Under the pieces are notes generated by a model. That model saw nothing but the letters and a program-made list of their open reading frames with translations. It did not search any database and was not told where the DNA came from. Below are positions 7,464 to 16,605 of a stretch of DNA of 54,924 nt, piece by piece; position 1 is the stretch's first letter; each line of letters begins with the position of its first letter. The translations under genes were made by a program, and so were the position numbers. Source of the DNA: Saccharofermentans sp. (GTDB lineage Bacteria > Bacillota_A > Clostridia > Saccharofermentanales > Saccharofermentanaceae); the NCBI GenBank assembly GCA_024695565.1, contig JAILHX010000010.1, positions 1 to 54,924 on the forward strand. Direction: 5' to 3'.

Positions 7464-9101
7464 TTACGCGGCGCTCTTCTTAGCCTTCTTCTTAAAGATC
7501 TTGGACTTAAACTTATCGATCCAGACAGTAGCTTCGTCCATCTTGAAGAGAATGGCAAATGCAAAATAGAAAAAGACAGCAACTACGCCTTTGACGGAAA
7601 TAATGCCCAGCTGGATAAGTTTGCCTCCCTGAGCAGGAACGAACTGGTCAATCGAGAATGTCAACGCGCCCATTACCGCAACGCAGACCACAGACTTTAC
7701 TAAGAATTTGACAATGCCGTATGGCGCCAGTTCCTTCTGTCTGCAGTAAACAACAGCAAGCATTACCATCTGGCAGAGATTGGCAAATGAATATGCTAAT
7801 GAAAGCGATAAAGGGCCTACACCCATATTGATCATTATCTGGCATGCAACAGGATTAACGACAAGTCCTATGATTCCTGCGATCAAAGGTATCTTGGTCT
7901 TTCCGATAGCATAGAAAGCCTGATTGAAAACATGGAAAACCGTTGCGGTTACGATTGCCGAGCAGAAACCCAGAAGGAATGTTGCTGCCCTCTGAGCATC
8001 TTCATTCGTATAGGACGGTTTCCACTGGTAGATTGCCTTAACTACATCAACGCTCATGACCGCAATAAATACGGCAGAGGGGATCGTCATGAACAGGGCA
8101 TTCTTCAGTGAACGGGAAACAAGATCTGCTGCTTTTGAGAATCTCTTTGATTCGTAATCACCTGAAAGTTCAGGAGTCATTACGGTCGTGATGGCTACAA
8201 CGAAGACCGTATACGGGATCTGCCATATGGTCGAAGCATTACCGAATCCCCAGACGCTGCCTTCATCGAACATCAGAGCAAAGTGGTTCAGAACTACGAC
8301 ATTGATCTGGGTAATGGAAGCAGAGATAAGGATCGGTATAGCACGTCTGAAAAGAAACAGGAATTCTCTGTCAGCAGGCCTGAAGATAAACTTGAACTGT
8401 CTCATCTGCCTGAAGCCGAAAGAATACTGGCAGACAAAATAGATCGCTGTCGCTACTAATATTCCGGCAGTCGTCATGACAAGATTTCTCTGTGAGTTTC
8501 CTCCCAAGAAGAAGATTGCCAGGATAACGAGAACGTTATAGATGATCGGACCGAAAGAAGTTATTGTGAACTTCCTGTATGCGGTCAGTATGCCGTTACA
8601 AAGTGCAGCAAGCATGATGAAGAATATCTGCGGGAATAAGAACTTTGAGGCCTTGGAAGCTATCTCAAGGACTTCCCTGTTTATATCTTCATTACCCAAT
8701 GCATAAAGATCGTAGAGCGGCTCTGAGAAAATGGTTCCTATCGTGCAGACAACAAACATTACGACGCACACAACGGAAATAAAGATGCTGACTGTCCTGA
8801 CGCCTTCCTTCTCTTTGCCTGTGGCAAGCTTGGCGCTCAGATACGGTGCAACTGTCGAATAAATCGCTCCTCCGACAAGAAGGTTATAAAAAAGATCCGG
8901 GATGTTGAATGCCAGCCTGTATCCGTCACGGAAAAAGTTATCTGAAAATCTGGAAGAGACGACGATATCCCTTATAAGACCGGATGCCTTTACGATGATG
9001 GCTCCGAGTCCTACAACAAATGCAGACAGGGCAAAGCTCATCCCCTTCTTTTTTACAGGAGATTTTTGAGTACTATTCGCAACTTCGCTTTTCTCAGCCA
9101 C
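7464..9101 (-). CDS. murJ: Lipid II flippase MurJ (MVIN-type)
   Basis: A 545-residue polytopic membrane protein of the MOP/MVF family, with about 14 hydrophobic segments and the family N-terminus (SGLIRDIVVSSRF, then DGYRLAFNIPDLFYNLLVGGA). MurJ moves lipid-linked peptidoglycan precursor across the cytoplasmic membrane. Charged residues inside membrane segments (SGLIRD; RRAIPILISASI) fit the known transport cavity. It ends in a lysine-rich tail. The start is a GTG directly abutting the TAA stop of pncC, with AGAGG about 10 nt upstream, so it is coupled to the gene before it. It is the last gene of the six-gene operon. Confidence 0.93.
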   Translation of the reverse strand: MAEKSEVANSTQKSPVKKKGMSFALSAFVVGLGAIIVKASGLIRDIVVSSRFSDNFFRDGYRLAFNIPDLFYNLLVGGAIYSTVAPYLSAKLATGKEKEGVRTVSIFISVVCVVMFVVCTIGTIFSEPLYDLYALGNEDINREVLEIASKASKFLFPQIFFIMLAALCNGILTAYRKFTITSFGPIIYNVLVILAIFFLGGNSQRNLVMTTAGILVATAIYFVCQYSFGFRQMRQFKFIFRPADREFLFLFRRAIPILISASITQINVVVLNHFALMFDEGSVWGFGNASTIWQIPYTVFVVAITTVMTPELSGDYESKRFSKAADLVSRSLKNALFMTIPSAVFIAVMSVDVVKAIYQWKPSYTNEDAQRAATFLLGFCSAIVTATVFHVFNQAFYAIGKTKIPLIAGIIGLVVNPVACQIMINMGVGPLSLSLAYSFANLCQMVMLAVVYCRQKELAPYGIVKFLVKSVVCVAVMGALTFSIDQFVPAQGGKLIQLGIISVKGVVAVFFYFAFAILFKMDEATVWIDKFKSKIFKKKAKKSAA

Positions 9102-9605
9102 TTAAGCTTCGCCTCTCTCGATAAGTCCTGAAGCATATCTCAATGCTTCCAAAACAGTGCCGGAGCGTATAGTATCCCTATCGCCCGTAAAGTTCAACCT
9201 CCGGGCACCGGAAATATTCTTCTTCAAATAGCAATATCCCATATAGACCGTTCCGACAGGCTTGCCGGGCAGATCTCCCGTAGGTCCTGCAATTCCGGTA
9301 ACAGAGATTGCCAGATCACAGCCTATTACCTTGCAGGCTCCCTTTGCCATTGCCTCTGCGCACTCTTCGGAAACTTCCGTATGCTTTTCTATAACATCAG
9401 CGGGAACGCCCAGAACGTTCTCCTTGACTTCGTTGGTATAGGATACGACTGAACCTTTGAATGCTTTCGAAGCACCCGGAACTTCAACAACAGAAGAAGA
9501 TATCATGCCGCCTGTAAGGCTCTCGGCAAAGCCGAATGTTATTCCTTCCCCGGAAGCCAGCTCAATCAGAGCAGATGCTGCATAATATATCCCGTTATCA
9601 GTCAT
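9102..9605 (-). CDS. pncC: CinA C-terminal-type nicotinamide-nucleotide amidohydrolase
   Basis: A 167-residue stand-alone CinA C-terminal domain, which deamidates nicotinamide mononucleotide in NAD recycling. Family signatures are AESLTGGMISSSVVEVPGASKAFKGSVVSY near the start and SVTGIAGPTGDLPGKPVGTVY in the middle, with the catalytic Ser and Lys within the ESLTGG and FKGS regions. The N-terminal MoaB-like half found in full CinA is absent, as in E. coli PncC. Its ATG overlaps the end of ftsK by 8 bp and its stop abuts the murJ start. Confidence 0.88.
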   Translation of the reverse strand: MTDNGIYYAASALIELASGEGITFGFAESLTGGMISSSVVEVPGASKAFKGSVVSYTNEVKENVLGVPADVIEKHTEVSEECAEAMAKGACKVIGCDLAISVTGIAGPTGDLPGKPVGTVYMGYCYLKKNISGARRLNFTGDRDTIRSGTVLEALRYASGLIERGEA

Positions 9606-12573
9606 TACTGTTCCTTGCCTGTATCTCGAGCCACTCGGTCTCTGTGATCAGGATCTTTCTGGGCTTACTGCCCTCATATGGTCCTATGATCTTTTTCTTC
9701 TCTAATTCATCTACGAGTCTTGCGGCTCTCGGATAACCGATACCAAGTCTTCTCTGGAGTACGGATACGCTGGCACTTCCGTTCTCGATAACAGTCTGAA
9801 CTGCCTGATTGAACAGATCGTCAGTATCAGAACCGCCGCCACTGCCGTTCGAACCGCCGCCCGATGAAGAACCGTTAGCCTGATCGCCGCCTGATGTAAC
9901 CCTGTCGATATCCTTGATGATCGCGTCATCGTACATGGCACCGTACTGCTTCTTGAGATAATCGACTACTGCTTCAACTTCTTCGTCCTTAAGGAATGCG
10001 CCCTGTCCTCTTAACGGCTGGGGAGCACTCATAGGAGCATAGAGCATGTCACCCTTACCCAGAAGCTTCTCGGCTCCGTATGAATCCAAGATAGTTCTTG
10101 AGTCAACACCTGATGTTACCGCGAAAGCGATCCTTGAACCGATATTGGCCTTGATTACGCCCGTGATGACATCAACCGAAGGTCTCTGCGTGGCAATAAG
10201 CAGATGGATGCCTGCAGCTCTTGCGAGCGCTGCAAGTCTTGAGATATAGGTCTCGACTTCTTTAGCGGCTACCATCATGAGCTCTGCGAGCTCGTCGATA
10301 ACGATAAGGATCAGAGGCAGATGCTCTACTTCAGGATTATTCTTATACTTCTCGTTGAATCCTTTGATGTCTCTTACCTGGCCTTCCTCGAAAAGCTTAT
10401 ATCTTCTCTGCATCTCGATGACTGCCCAGTTAAGAGCGCCTGCAGCCTTCTTAGGATCGGTAATGACAGGCATTATGAGATGGGGAACGCCGTTATAAAC
10501 CGAGAGCTCAACGACCTTAGGGTCAACAAGGATCATCCTTACTTCTTCAGGTGAAGAGTGAACGAGGATACTCGTAAGGATAGAGTTGATACATACTGAT
10601 TTACCTGAACCCGTGGAACCTGCGATCATGAGGTGAGGCATTTTCGCAAGGTCACAATAGATCGGCCGACCCGGAATATCACGGCCCAAAGCAACGGTAA
10701 GGGGCGAAGATGCCTTGAATTCCTTGGTCTCAACTAAGGCTCTAAGCTGAACTGCCGTAGTAACGTCGTTGGGGATCTCGATACCGATGGCACTCTTTCC
10801 AGGGATAGGTGCTTCGATCCTTATCGAGATAGCTGCCATCGCGAGCATGATATCATCCTGAAGATTTGTAACTCTGGATACCTTCGTACCTGTCTCAAGC
10901 GTTAACTCGAATCTTGTGATCGAAGGTCCGTGGGTAATATTTACGACCTCTGCATTGATACCGAAGCTCTTCAAAGCATCTTCGAGTTTGTGTGCCTTGG
11001 CCTTAAGCTTCTTCTCAATGTCAGCATCAGCACGCTGCTTGATCTCAGGTGCAAGGATATTGGTAGGTGCAGGCTTATAGTTCCTGAGCCTCTTCTTCTG
11101 TGCCCGGAGCTGTGCTTCATGCTGTTTTGTCTCTTCGGCAAATTCAATACCCGGAGTAACGACAGGCTCATGGGAACGAGAAGAAGTCTTGATGATCCTT
11201 CCTTCCGTCCTGCTGTAGCCTTCCGAGTTATCTGTACCTGCATTGATCGTAATGCCGTCATCTGCTGCAGGCGCAGCGGGTGCAGGCGAAACAGGCTCCT
11301 GAACCTCGCCATATGCAGAGAGGTTGATCTTCGGTTCTCTTACCGAACGTTCAGGCGCGGAGTAATCGTATCCCGAGCCTTCAGACTCTTCCTTAACCTC
11401 GTAAATGTCATCAGATCCGCTGAAGATATCCGTCTCAGTATCATCTTCTGCCTTCTGCTGTGCATCAGGTGTCAGATCGTAGAAGTCAGGATTTTTTTTC
11501 TTGGGATCTAAGAATGAGAGAGTCTTCTTCTCCTTCCTGTTTCTGGCCTTATCAGGCACATTCAGACGGTCAGCCGTATAAGCGAAATCAGCAGAAGGCT
11601 CTTCCTCTCCTGACACTTCGTATACTTTCTCGTTAAACGTAAGCTTTGTCGGATCCTGATCGACAGCATGGATCTGTCCGCCCGTAAGCTTATCGACATC
11701 AGTAAATCCTGTCTTTCCGTCGATCGGAAGGTTGGTCATGAAGGGACCCTGCTTATCTGCAGAAGGACTGCTCTGAACGAATCTCGATCCGCCCGCAGCA
11801 TTATTGCCCGGGATCATGCCGTTCTCGCCATAAGTAATGACCGTCGTACCGCCAGCAGGCTGTCTCGGTCTCTGCACATTGGTATTCCCGTAATTATTTC
11901 CGGAATAGATACGGTAGTTGGGATCGTTCTGCTTCTGGGGCTTGTGGCTTACTACGGATTTATAAACCTTGTCTGAAGTCGTAGCGATCGCCTTACCAGC
12001 CTTCTTGGCCGTTGCTTTGAGCGAGACCCTGAATACGAGCAGTATCTGGGTAAGAAGGAATACTCCGATGGCAAGGATACCTATTGGAGTGCCTGTTACC
12101 TGCTCTAACGCCACCGCTATGGAACCTCCGATAACGCCGCCCGTCAATACGGGACCGGAGCTTACGGGATTGGTGATAAGTGTTGATTCCTTACCTGAAT
12201 TCCAAAGAAGCGATAAAGCCTTGATTGCAGAAGTTTTGCCTGCCGGATTCTGGCAGAGTCCTTCGAAGTAAGGCATGTCCATGGTTATCAGTGCAAGAAG
12301 CGCTGATACGGATACCAAAAGCAATATGACGCTCCTGACTCTTATGCCGGAAACGCCCTGTCTCTTCTCGAAGAAAACATCCAATGCAACATAGAGGATA
12401 TAAACAGGGATCGCATATGCGGCGACACCGATAAGTCCGAAGAAGAAACTCTTCGCGGTAGCACCGATAATGCCCGTCAGGGAAACAGGCAAATAGAAGA
12501 TCAGTATCATTGCAATCGCTACGAAGAACAGTATTATGCCCGCAGCTTCTTTGCGTGAAGTATCCCTGCTCAA
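9598..12573 (-). CDS. ftsK: DNA translocase FtsK/SpoIIIE
   Basis: A 991-residue septal DNA pump. Four membrane segments lie in the first ~190 residues, followed by a long low-complexity linker rich in Asn, Pro, Glu and Ser to about residue 510. The motor domain has Walker A GSTGSGKS at 652-659, Walker B LILIVIDE at about 755-762 and an ATQRPSVDVITG motif. A Gly/Ser linker leads to the winged-helix gamma domain (about 918-991, SVSVLQRRLGIGYPRAARLVDELE) that reads chromosome-orienting sequences. The start is TTG 12573 with AAGGAGG 8 nt upstream; it overlaps the preceding stop as TTGA. It clears DNA from the closing septum or forespore. Confidence 0.95.
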   Translation of the reverse strand: MSRDTSRKEAAGIILFFVAIAMILIFYLPVSLTGIIGATAKSFFFGLIGVAAYAIPVYILYVALDVFFEKRQGVSGIRVRSVILLLVSVSALLALITMDMPYFEGLCQNPAGKTSAIKALSLLWNSGKESTLITNPVSSGPVLTGGVIGGSIAVALEQVTGTPIGILAIGVFLLTQILLVFRVSLKATAKKAGKAIATTSDKVYKSVVSHKPQKQNDPNYRIYSGNNYGNTNVQRPRQPAGGTTVITYGENGMIPGNNAAGGSRFVQSSPSADKQGPFMTNLPIDGKTGFTDVDKLTGGQIHAVDQDPTKLTFNEKVYEVSGEEEPSADFAYTADRLNVPDKARNRKEKKTLSFLDPKKKNPDFYDLTPDAQQKAEDDTETDIFSGSDDIYEVKEESEGSGYDYSAPERSVREPKINLSAYGEVQEPVSPAPAAPAADDGITINAGTDNSEGYSRTEGRIIKTSSRSHEPVVTPGIEFAEETKQHEAQLRAQKKRLRNYKPAPTNILAPEIKQRADADIEKKLKAKAHKLEDALKSFGINAEVVNITHGPSITRFELTLETGTKVSRVTNLQDDIMLAMAAISIRIEAPIPGKSAIGIEIPNDVTTAVQLRALVETKEFKASSPLTVALGRDIPGRPIYCDLAKMPHLMIAGSTGSGKSVCINSILTSILVHSSPEEVRMILVDPKVVELSVYNGVPHLIMPVITDPKKAAGALNWAVIEMQRRYKLFEEGQVRDIKGFNEKYKNNPEVEHLPLILIVIDELAELMMVAAKEVETYISRLAALARAAGIHLLIATQRPSVDVITGVIKANIGSRIAFAVTSGVDSRTILDSYGAEKLLGKGDMLYAPMSAPQPLRGQGAFLKDEEVEAVVDYLKKQYGAMYDDAIIKDIDRVTSGGDQANGSSSGGGSNGSGGGSDTDDLFNQAVQTVIENGSASVSVLQRRLGIGYPRAARLVDELEKKKIIGPYEGSKPRKILITETEWLEIQARNSND

Positions 12574-13130
12574 ATTCCAAACCTCCTTGCCGCCTTGTAC
12601 AACAGGATCAAGGTTTTTGAATCATTGATCTCGCCGCTCTCTGCCATCTCGACGGCTTCTTTGAGAGACATCTTAACAGTTGAGATGTACTCATTCTCGT
12701 CCGGAGTCCCGCCCTTATACTCAAGTTCGGAACCGAAATAAAGATATATGACCTCACTGCAGTATCCGGGAGTAGCTACCATATTGCCTGCAGGTTCGAT
12801 CTTACCGGCCGTAAGTCCCGTCTCCTCGGTGATCTCTCTGGCTGCGCAGCAGAGCGGATCTTCGTCCTTCTCTATCTTGCCTGCGGGGGCCTCTAACATA
12901 ACCTTCTCAAAAGGACTTCTGAACTGCTTTACCAGATAGCAGTTGCCTTCGCTGTCTATCGGAAGGATGCATGCTCCGCCGTGATGTCTTACGATCTCAC
13001 GCTTAGAGCTCTTGCCCTCGGGAGTTACTATATCTTTTATCTCGACATCGAAAACCACGCCTTCGAAAACCGTCTTCGAAGATACGGTCTTTTCAAAAAG
13101 CATATCGTCACTGCAATTGATCCTGCCCAT
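12570..13130 (-). CDS. NUDIX hydrolase, ADP-ribose pyrophosphatase type
   Basis: A 186-residue protein with a complete Nudix box at residues 84-106 (G84-x5-E90-x7-R98-E-I-T-E-E-T-G105), the metal-binding catalytic loop. The preceding VKQFRSPFEKVMLEAPAG segment and the following proline and CSEVIYLYFG stretch resemble ADP-ribose pyrophosphatases of the NudF group, which split ADP-ribose into AMP and ribose-5-phosphate. It overlaps rnhA by 1 bp (TAATG) and ftsK by 4 bp, placing it firmly in the operon. The preferred substrate is inferred from overall similarity only. Confidence 0.88.
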   Translation of the reverse strand: MGRINCSDDMLFEKTVSSKTVFEGVVFDVEIKDIVTPEGKSSKREIVRHHGGACILPIDSEGNCYLVKQFRSPFEKVMLEAPAGKIEKDEDPLCCAAREITEETGLTAGKIEPAGNMVATPGYCSEVIYLYFGSELEYKGGTPDENEYISTVKMSLKEAVEMAESGEINDSKTLILLYKAARRFGI

Positions 13131-13594
13131 TAAATATTCCCCTTGCCGTCACTGATGCGCTTCCATTCTGCAACAGCCAGCTCATCGCAACGGTTATTAA
13201 ATTCGTTATCAGCATGTCCCTTAACCTTATGGAAAGTGACATTGTGTGTTGAAGTAAGTTCCAGAAGGCGCTTCCACAGATCGCTGTTTGCGACCTCTGC
13301 CTTGGCGCTGTTCTTCCAGCCGTTTCTGATCCACTTATCTATCCAGTTCTGCTCGAAAGCGTTTACGACATAAGCACTGTCGCTGTAGATATCGACCTTG
13401 CAGGGGCGCTTTAAAGCATTGAGGCCTTCGATAACAGCCATAAGCTCCATGCGGTTGTTGGTCGTATCCTTCTCGCCGCCTGAGAGTTCTTTCTTGGCAC
13501 CGCCTGCCATAAGAATAGCTGCCCAGCCGCCCGGTCCCGGGTTCCCTGAGCAAGCACCGTCTGTATAGATTGTAACTTCGTTGATCTCTGCCAT
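13130..13594 (-). CDS. rnhA: Ribonuclease HI
   Basis: A 154-residue RNase H type 1, which cuts RNA in RNA-DNA hybrids. The catalytic set is visible: Asp in IYTDGACSGNPGPGGW, Glu in TTNNRMELMAVIEGL, Asp in DIYSDSAYVVNA, and the His/Asp of VKGHADNEFNNRCDELA. The basic handle KWIRNGWKNSAKAEVANSDLW is present, as in E. coli-type enzymes. It follows proC by 19 bp and overlaps the NUDIX gene by one base. The ATG is not preceded by a close strong ribosome binding site, so translation may depend on the upstream gene. Confidence 0.95.
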   Translation of the reverse strand: MAEINEVTIYTDGACSGNPGPGGWAAILMAGGAKKELSGGEKDTTNNRMELMAVIEGLNALKRPCKVDIYSDSAYVVNAFEQNWIDKWIRNGWKNSAKAEVANSDLWKRLLELTSTHNVTFHKVKGHADNEFNNRCDELAVAEWKRISDGKGNI

Positions 13595-13613
13595 TTGAGT
13601 ATTAGAGCTAACC

Positions 13614-14417
13614 TTACTTGTTGCCCTTCATCTCCTGGGTCTTGTCGTAAGCTGCCGTAACAGACTTAATGACAGCATTTCTAAGACCGTTCTCCTCAAG
13701 AGCCATAACTCCTGCGATGGTGGTTCCACCGGGAGAGCAGACCATATCCTTAAGAACTGCAGGATGTGTACCTGTCTCAAGAGCGAGCTTGCCGGAACCT
13801 GCAACCGTTGCTGCAGCGATCTTAAGAGCATCTGCTCTCTTGATCCCGAGGCTTACAGCCGCATCTGCCATGGCTTCGATAAAGAGCATTACGTAAGCCG
13901 GGCCCGTACCTGATACGCAGCCTATTGCATCAAGGGTATTCTCATCGCAAAGGATAGTCTCTCCGCATGTGTTAAGGAGCTTTAGAACAAAATCCGATTC
14001 CTCAGCACTTAAGCCTACGGGACATACAGCTGCAACCCCGAGTCCTACCTGTGCAGGGGTATTAGGCATTATCCTGACAAACTTCCTGCCTTCGCCAAGG
14101 ATCTTCCCGATCCTGTCACATGTTACTGCAGCAGCGATGGAAAGAACGATAGCTTCAGGCTTGAGGCTGTCCTTTATAGATCTCAAAGCATCGTCAAAAT
14201 GAATCGGCTTAACAGCCATAAGGACATAATCCGCACCGGTTACCGCTTCCTGAGCAGAAGAAGCTGCATTTACTCCCAGATCTGCTGCACACTTTGCGCA
14301 TGCTTCAGGGAAAACATCGAAGCACCATGCTTCCTCAGGGCTTATAACGCCGCCCTTAACAAACCCGCCCAAGAGGGCCTTACCCATGTTTCCGGTACCG
14401 ATAACTGCTAATCTCAT
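13614..14417 (-). CDS. proC: Pyrroline-5-carboxylate reductase
   Basis: A 267-residue enzyme catalysing the last step of proline synthesis, NAD(P)H-dependent reduction of pyrroline-5-carboxylate. The N-terminal Rossmann motif GTGNMGKALLGGF begins near residue 7. The family signatures RIMPNTPAQVGLGV and the C-terminal substrate and dimer region (VSGTGPAYVMLFIEAMADAAVSLG, then SPGGTTIAGVMALE) are all present. ATG 14417 is preceded by AAGGAGC. It is the first gene of the proC-rnhA-nudix-ftsK-pncC-murJ run and is divergent from tRNA-Trp. Confidence 0.95.
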   Translation of the reverse strand: MRLAVIGTGNMGKALLGGFVKGGVISPEEAWCFDVFPEACAKCAADLGVNAASSAQEAVTGADYVLMAVKPIHFDDALRSIKDSLKPEAIVLSIAAAVTCDRIGKILGEGRKFVRIMPNTPAQVGLGVAAVCPVGLSAEESDFVLKLLNTCGETILCDENTLDAIGCVSGTGPAYVMLFIEAMADAAVSLGIKRADALKIAAATVAGSGKLALETGTHPAVLKDMVCSPGGTTIAGVMALEENGLRNAVIKSVTAAYDKTQEMKGNK

Positions 14418-14472
14418 AAGATTCGCTCCTTATTTATATATATACATAGACGGTTCAATCTTAACATTACCC

Positions 14473-14501
14473 TTGACATAGTGCAAACCAACTATTAAAC
14501 T
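14473..14501 (+). promoter_or_regulatory. tRNA-Trp promoter
   Basis: TTGACA (14473-14478), a 17-bp spacer and TAAACT (14496-14501) end 13 bp before the first base of the tRNA. This is a strong consensus-type promoter for a stable RNA. Confidence 0.8.
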
Positions 14502-14514
14502 GTTCGTTGCACAC

Positions 14515-14589
14515 AGGGGAGTGGCTCAACGGTAGAGCAGCGGTCTCCAAAACCGCCGGTTGCGCGTTCAAATCGTGTCTCCCCTGCCA
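14515..14589 (+). tRNA. trnW: tRNA-Trp (anticodon CCA)
   Basis: The 7-bp acceptor stem AGGGGAG (14515-14521) pairs with CTCCCCT (14579-14585), followed by discriminator G and an encoded CCA. The anticodon stem GCGGT/ACCGC encloses the loop CTCCAAA with CCA at 14547-14549. The D-arm (GCTC...GAGC) and T-arm (GTTCAAATC) are complete. Anticodon CCA reads UGG, tryptophan. Confidence 0.95.
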
Positions 14590-14598
14590 TCAACTGAT

Positions 14599-14630
14599 AA
14601 GGCTGTCCACATCGGGCAGCCTTATTTTGT
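14599..14630 (+). terminator. Terminator of tRNA-Trp
   Basis: A 10-bp stem with one T-G pair (AAGGCTGTCC with GGGCAGCCTT, ending at 14623) and a 5-base loop is followed by ATTTTGT. It lies 10 bp after the tRNA. Confidence 0.85.
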
Positions 14631-14725
14631 CCTATTAAGAGCACCTGAAGCCATTATTACCTGCCATGTGATACAATTTGAGCTGTTATATCACGCCAGA
14701 TTCAGGTCAGAAGGAGATAACTAGG

Positions 14726-16573
14726 ATGCCGGCTAAGGTTCTTAATGGCAAGATCGGTATTTTGCTGTCTATAGCCGAACTTTTGTATTTTGTCCTCTTT
14801 TTCGCCGGTCCTGAGAAAAATTCTTCGAAGATAACCCTGATCCTGATAGGCATATTTGCGGTATTTGCCTTTATCTGCAACCGTTTGTCGCTATTTAAGG
14901 ATCCTGACATTACTTCTGTCAAAAAAGAAGCTGATTACAGAGCATGGGTTCTGAGGATCTTTGCTGCACTCTTTGGCATAATTACGGTCCTTGCAAATTA
15001 CGATCACTATATCGAGTACACTATCCCTACTAAGATCATCGTCATCCCGCTGTTATTCTTATCAACAGGTGTTGTATTTATCAACATATTCACCTTCGTA
15101 AGATCTCTGATCGCAAGGCTGTCTGAGACCAAAGAAGGAAAGCCTGTAGATCCGTTCCTTTGTTTTGTGTGCTGCTTTGCGATCCTTGCCACAAGCTATC
15201 TGATCGTATTCATTTTGTGCTCGTACCCCGGCCAGATATGTTCTGACAGCATGAACCAGATCCACCAGGTCCTTACAGGCAATTACTCTAATCACCACCC
15301 CGTTTACCAGACCTGGCTGATCGGGCTGTTCTATAACATCGGTTATTCGATCTTTGCGGACGTCAATGCAGGCGTTGCCACATATACGGTATTCCAGATT
15401 ATATTCATGGCGGCAACGTTTTCCTTCACGATATCGACCATCATCGAAGCAGGCGGCCGCAAGGCTTTTGCTGCCTGCTGGTTTATTTGGTTCCTTATCA
15501 CTCCCTGCCACATAATATTCAGCTTCACGCTTTGGAAAGACAGTCTTTATGGCGCTGTCGTATGCCTGTTTACAACTGCTTTGTTCAGGATCGTTAAAAA
15601 GGTCGGCAGAAACAGAAAATTCGACTACGGTCTGCTGTTTGTATCAGGTGTCGGCTTCTGCATCTTAAGGAGCAACGGAATGCCCGGATTTATTATCTTC
15701 CTGGTTGTTTTCGCAGTCATATCACTGATACTGAAAAACATCGACACAAAGCTTCTTATAGTCTTTGGAGCGGCTCTTCTTGTCGCGATCGTCATGAAAT
15801 ACCCTGTTCTTAAGGCAATGAACATACCTCAGGCTGACACTGTCGAGATGCTGTCGATACCCGTCCAGCAGGTCGCAAGGATCGCGCGTGACAGCGGTGA
15901 TTTTACCGACAGCGAGAGAGAAGTAATAGAGCAGGTCGTCCCGATCGACAGTCTCAAAGAAGCCTATAATCCCAAGATCTACGACTATGCCAGAGATTCC
16001 ATCCGTTACGGAGGCAATCAGCAGTATATCAGCGAACATCCATTAGAGTGCTTCGGGACATGGTTTACGGTCGTTATGAGACACCCCGTTCTTGCCACAC
16101 GTGCATGGGTCGACCAGACGTCAGGCTACTGGAATCCCTGCTCTTACTATTGGATGAAGTGGTGGGACGGTGTCTGCGCCGAGGAAGGCGTATGGCTCGA
16201 AGTCAACTCACCTGTTGCAAACGAATGGTTCCACGCTTATGTAAAGCAATTTACGGAGAATAACGCCATTCTCATGCAGACTTATAACGTCGGGCTTCAT
16301 GTCTGGATCGTCTTATTCTGCGCTGCTTACGCCATCTACGAGCGCCGCAGGGATTATCTCTTTCTCCTGCCCGCTCTGTCGCTTGTGGCAACGCTTCTCA
16401 TCGCTACTCTGATGCACGATGAATTCAGATTCGGATATCCCGTTTACACATGTCTTCCGATCATCGCATTCAGCTGTCTGGCAGGAAAAGAAAAGCCTGC
16501 TGAACCAAAGCCTGAGACAGCGGCAGTTCCAAGGAACGACAGAAAAAAGAAGTCAAAAAACAAGGGGCATTGA
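14726..16573 (+). CDS. Large polytopic membrane protein, DUF6020-like (GT-C type)
   Basis: A 615-residue membrane protein with about 12-13 hydrophobic segments. After the first few comes the conserved luminal-type stretch CSYPGQICSDSMNQ, then NHHPVYQTWLIG and a later TLWKDSLYGA motif. These resemble the DUF6020 family, whose layout suggests GT-C lipid-linked glycosyltransferases, with acidic and His residues in the first external loop. ATG 14726 is chosen because AAGGAG lies 9 nt upstream; the longer frame would start within the untranslated leader. The C-terminus is a short basic tail. Its stop codon sits in the loop of a terminator. The donor and acceptor are unknown. Confidence 0.75.
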   Translation: MPAKVLNGKIGILLSIAELLYFVLFFAGPEKNSSKITLILIGIFAVFAFICNRLSLFKDPDITSVKKEADYRAWVLRIFAALFGIITVLANYDHYIEYTIPTKIIVIPLLFLSTGVVFINIFTFVRSLIARLSETKEGKPVDPFLCFVCCFAILATSYLIVFILCSYPGQICSDSMNQIHQVLTGNYSNHHPVYQTWLIGLFYNIGYSIFADVNAGVATYTVFQIIFMAATFSFTISTIIEAGGRKAFAACWFIWFLITPCHIIFSFTLWKDSLYGAVVCLFTTALFRIVKKVGRNRKFDYGLLFVSGVGFCILRSNGMPGFIIFLVVFAVISLILKNIDTKLLIVFGAALLVAIVMKYPVLKAMNIPQADTVEMLSIPVQQVARIARDSGDFTDSEREVIEQVVPIDSLKEAYNPKIYDYARDSIRYGGNQQYISEHPLECFGTWFTVVMRHPVLATRAWVDQTSGYWNPCSYYWMKWWDGVCAEEGVWLEVNSPVANEWFHAYVKQFTENNAILMQTYNVGLHVWIVLFCAAYAIYERRRDYLFLLPALSLVATLLIATLMHDEFRFGYPVYTCLPIIAFSCLAGKEKPAEPKPETAAVPRNDRKKKSKNKGH

Positions 16574-16590
16574 GCCCCTTATCTTTTTTA
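16555..16590. terminator. Bidirectional terminator with stop codon in the loop
   Basis: A 7-bp stem AAGGGGC/GCCCCTT (16562-16568, 16574-16580) carries the TGA of the upstream gene in its 5-base loop. T runs follow on the plus strand (TCTTTTTT) and A6 at 16555-16560 supplies a T run on the minus strand, so it can end both convergent genes. Confidence 0.88.
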
Positions 16591-16605
16591 GATTCGAAAA
16601 CCGTT

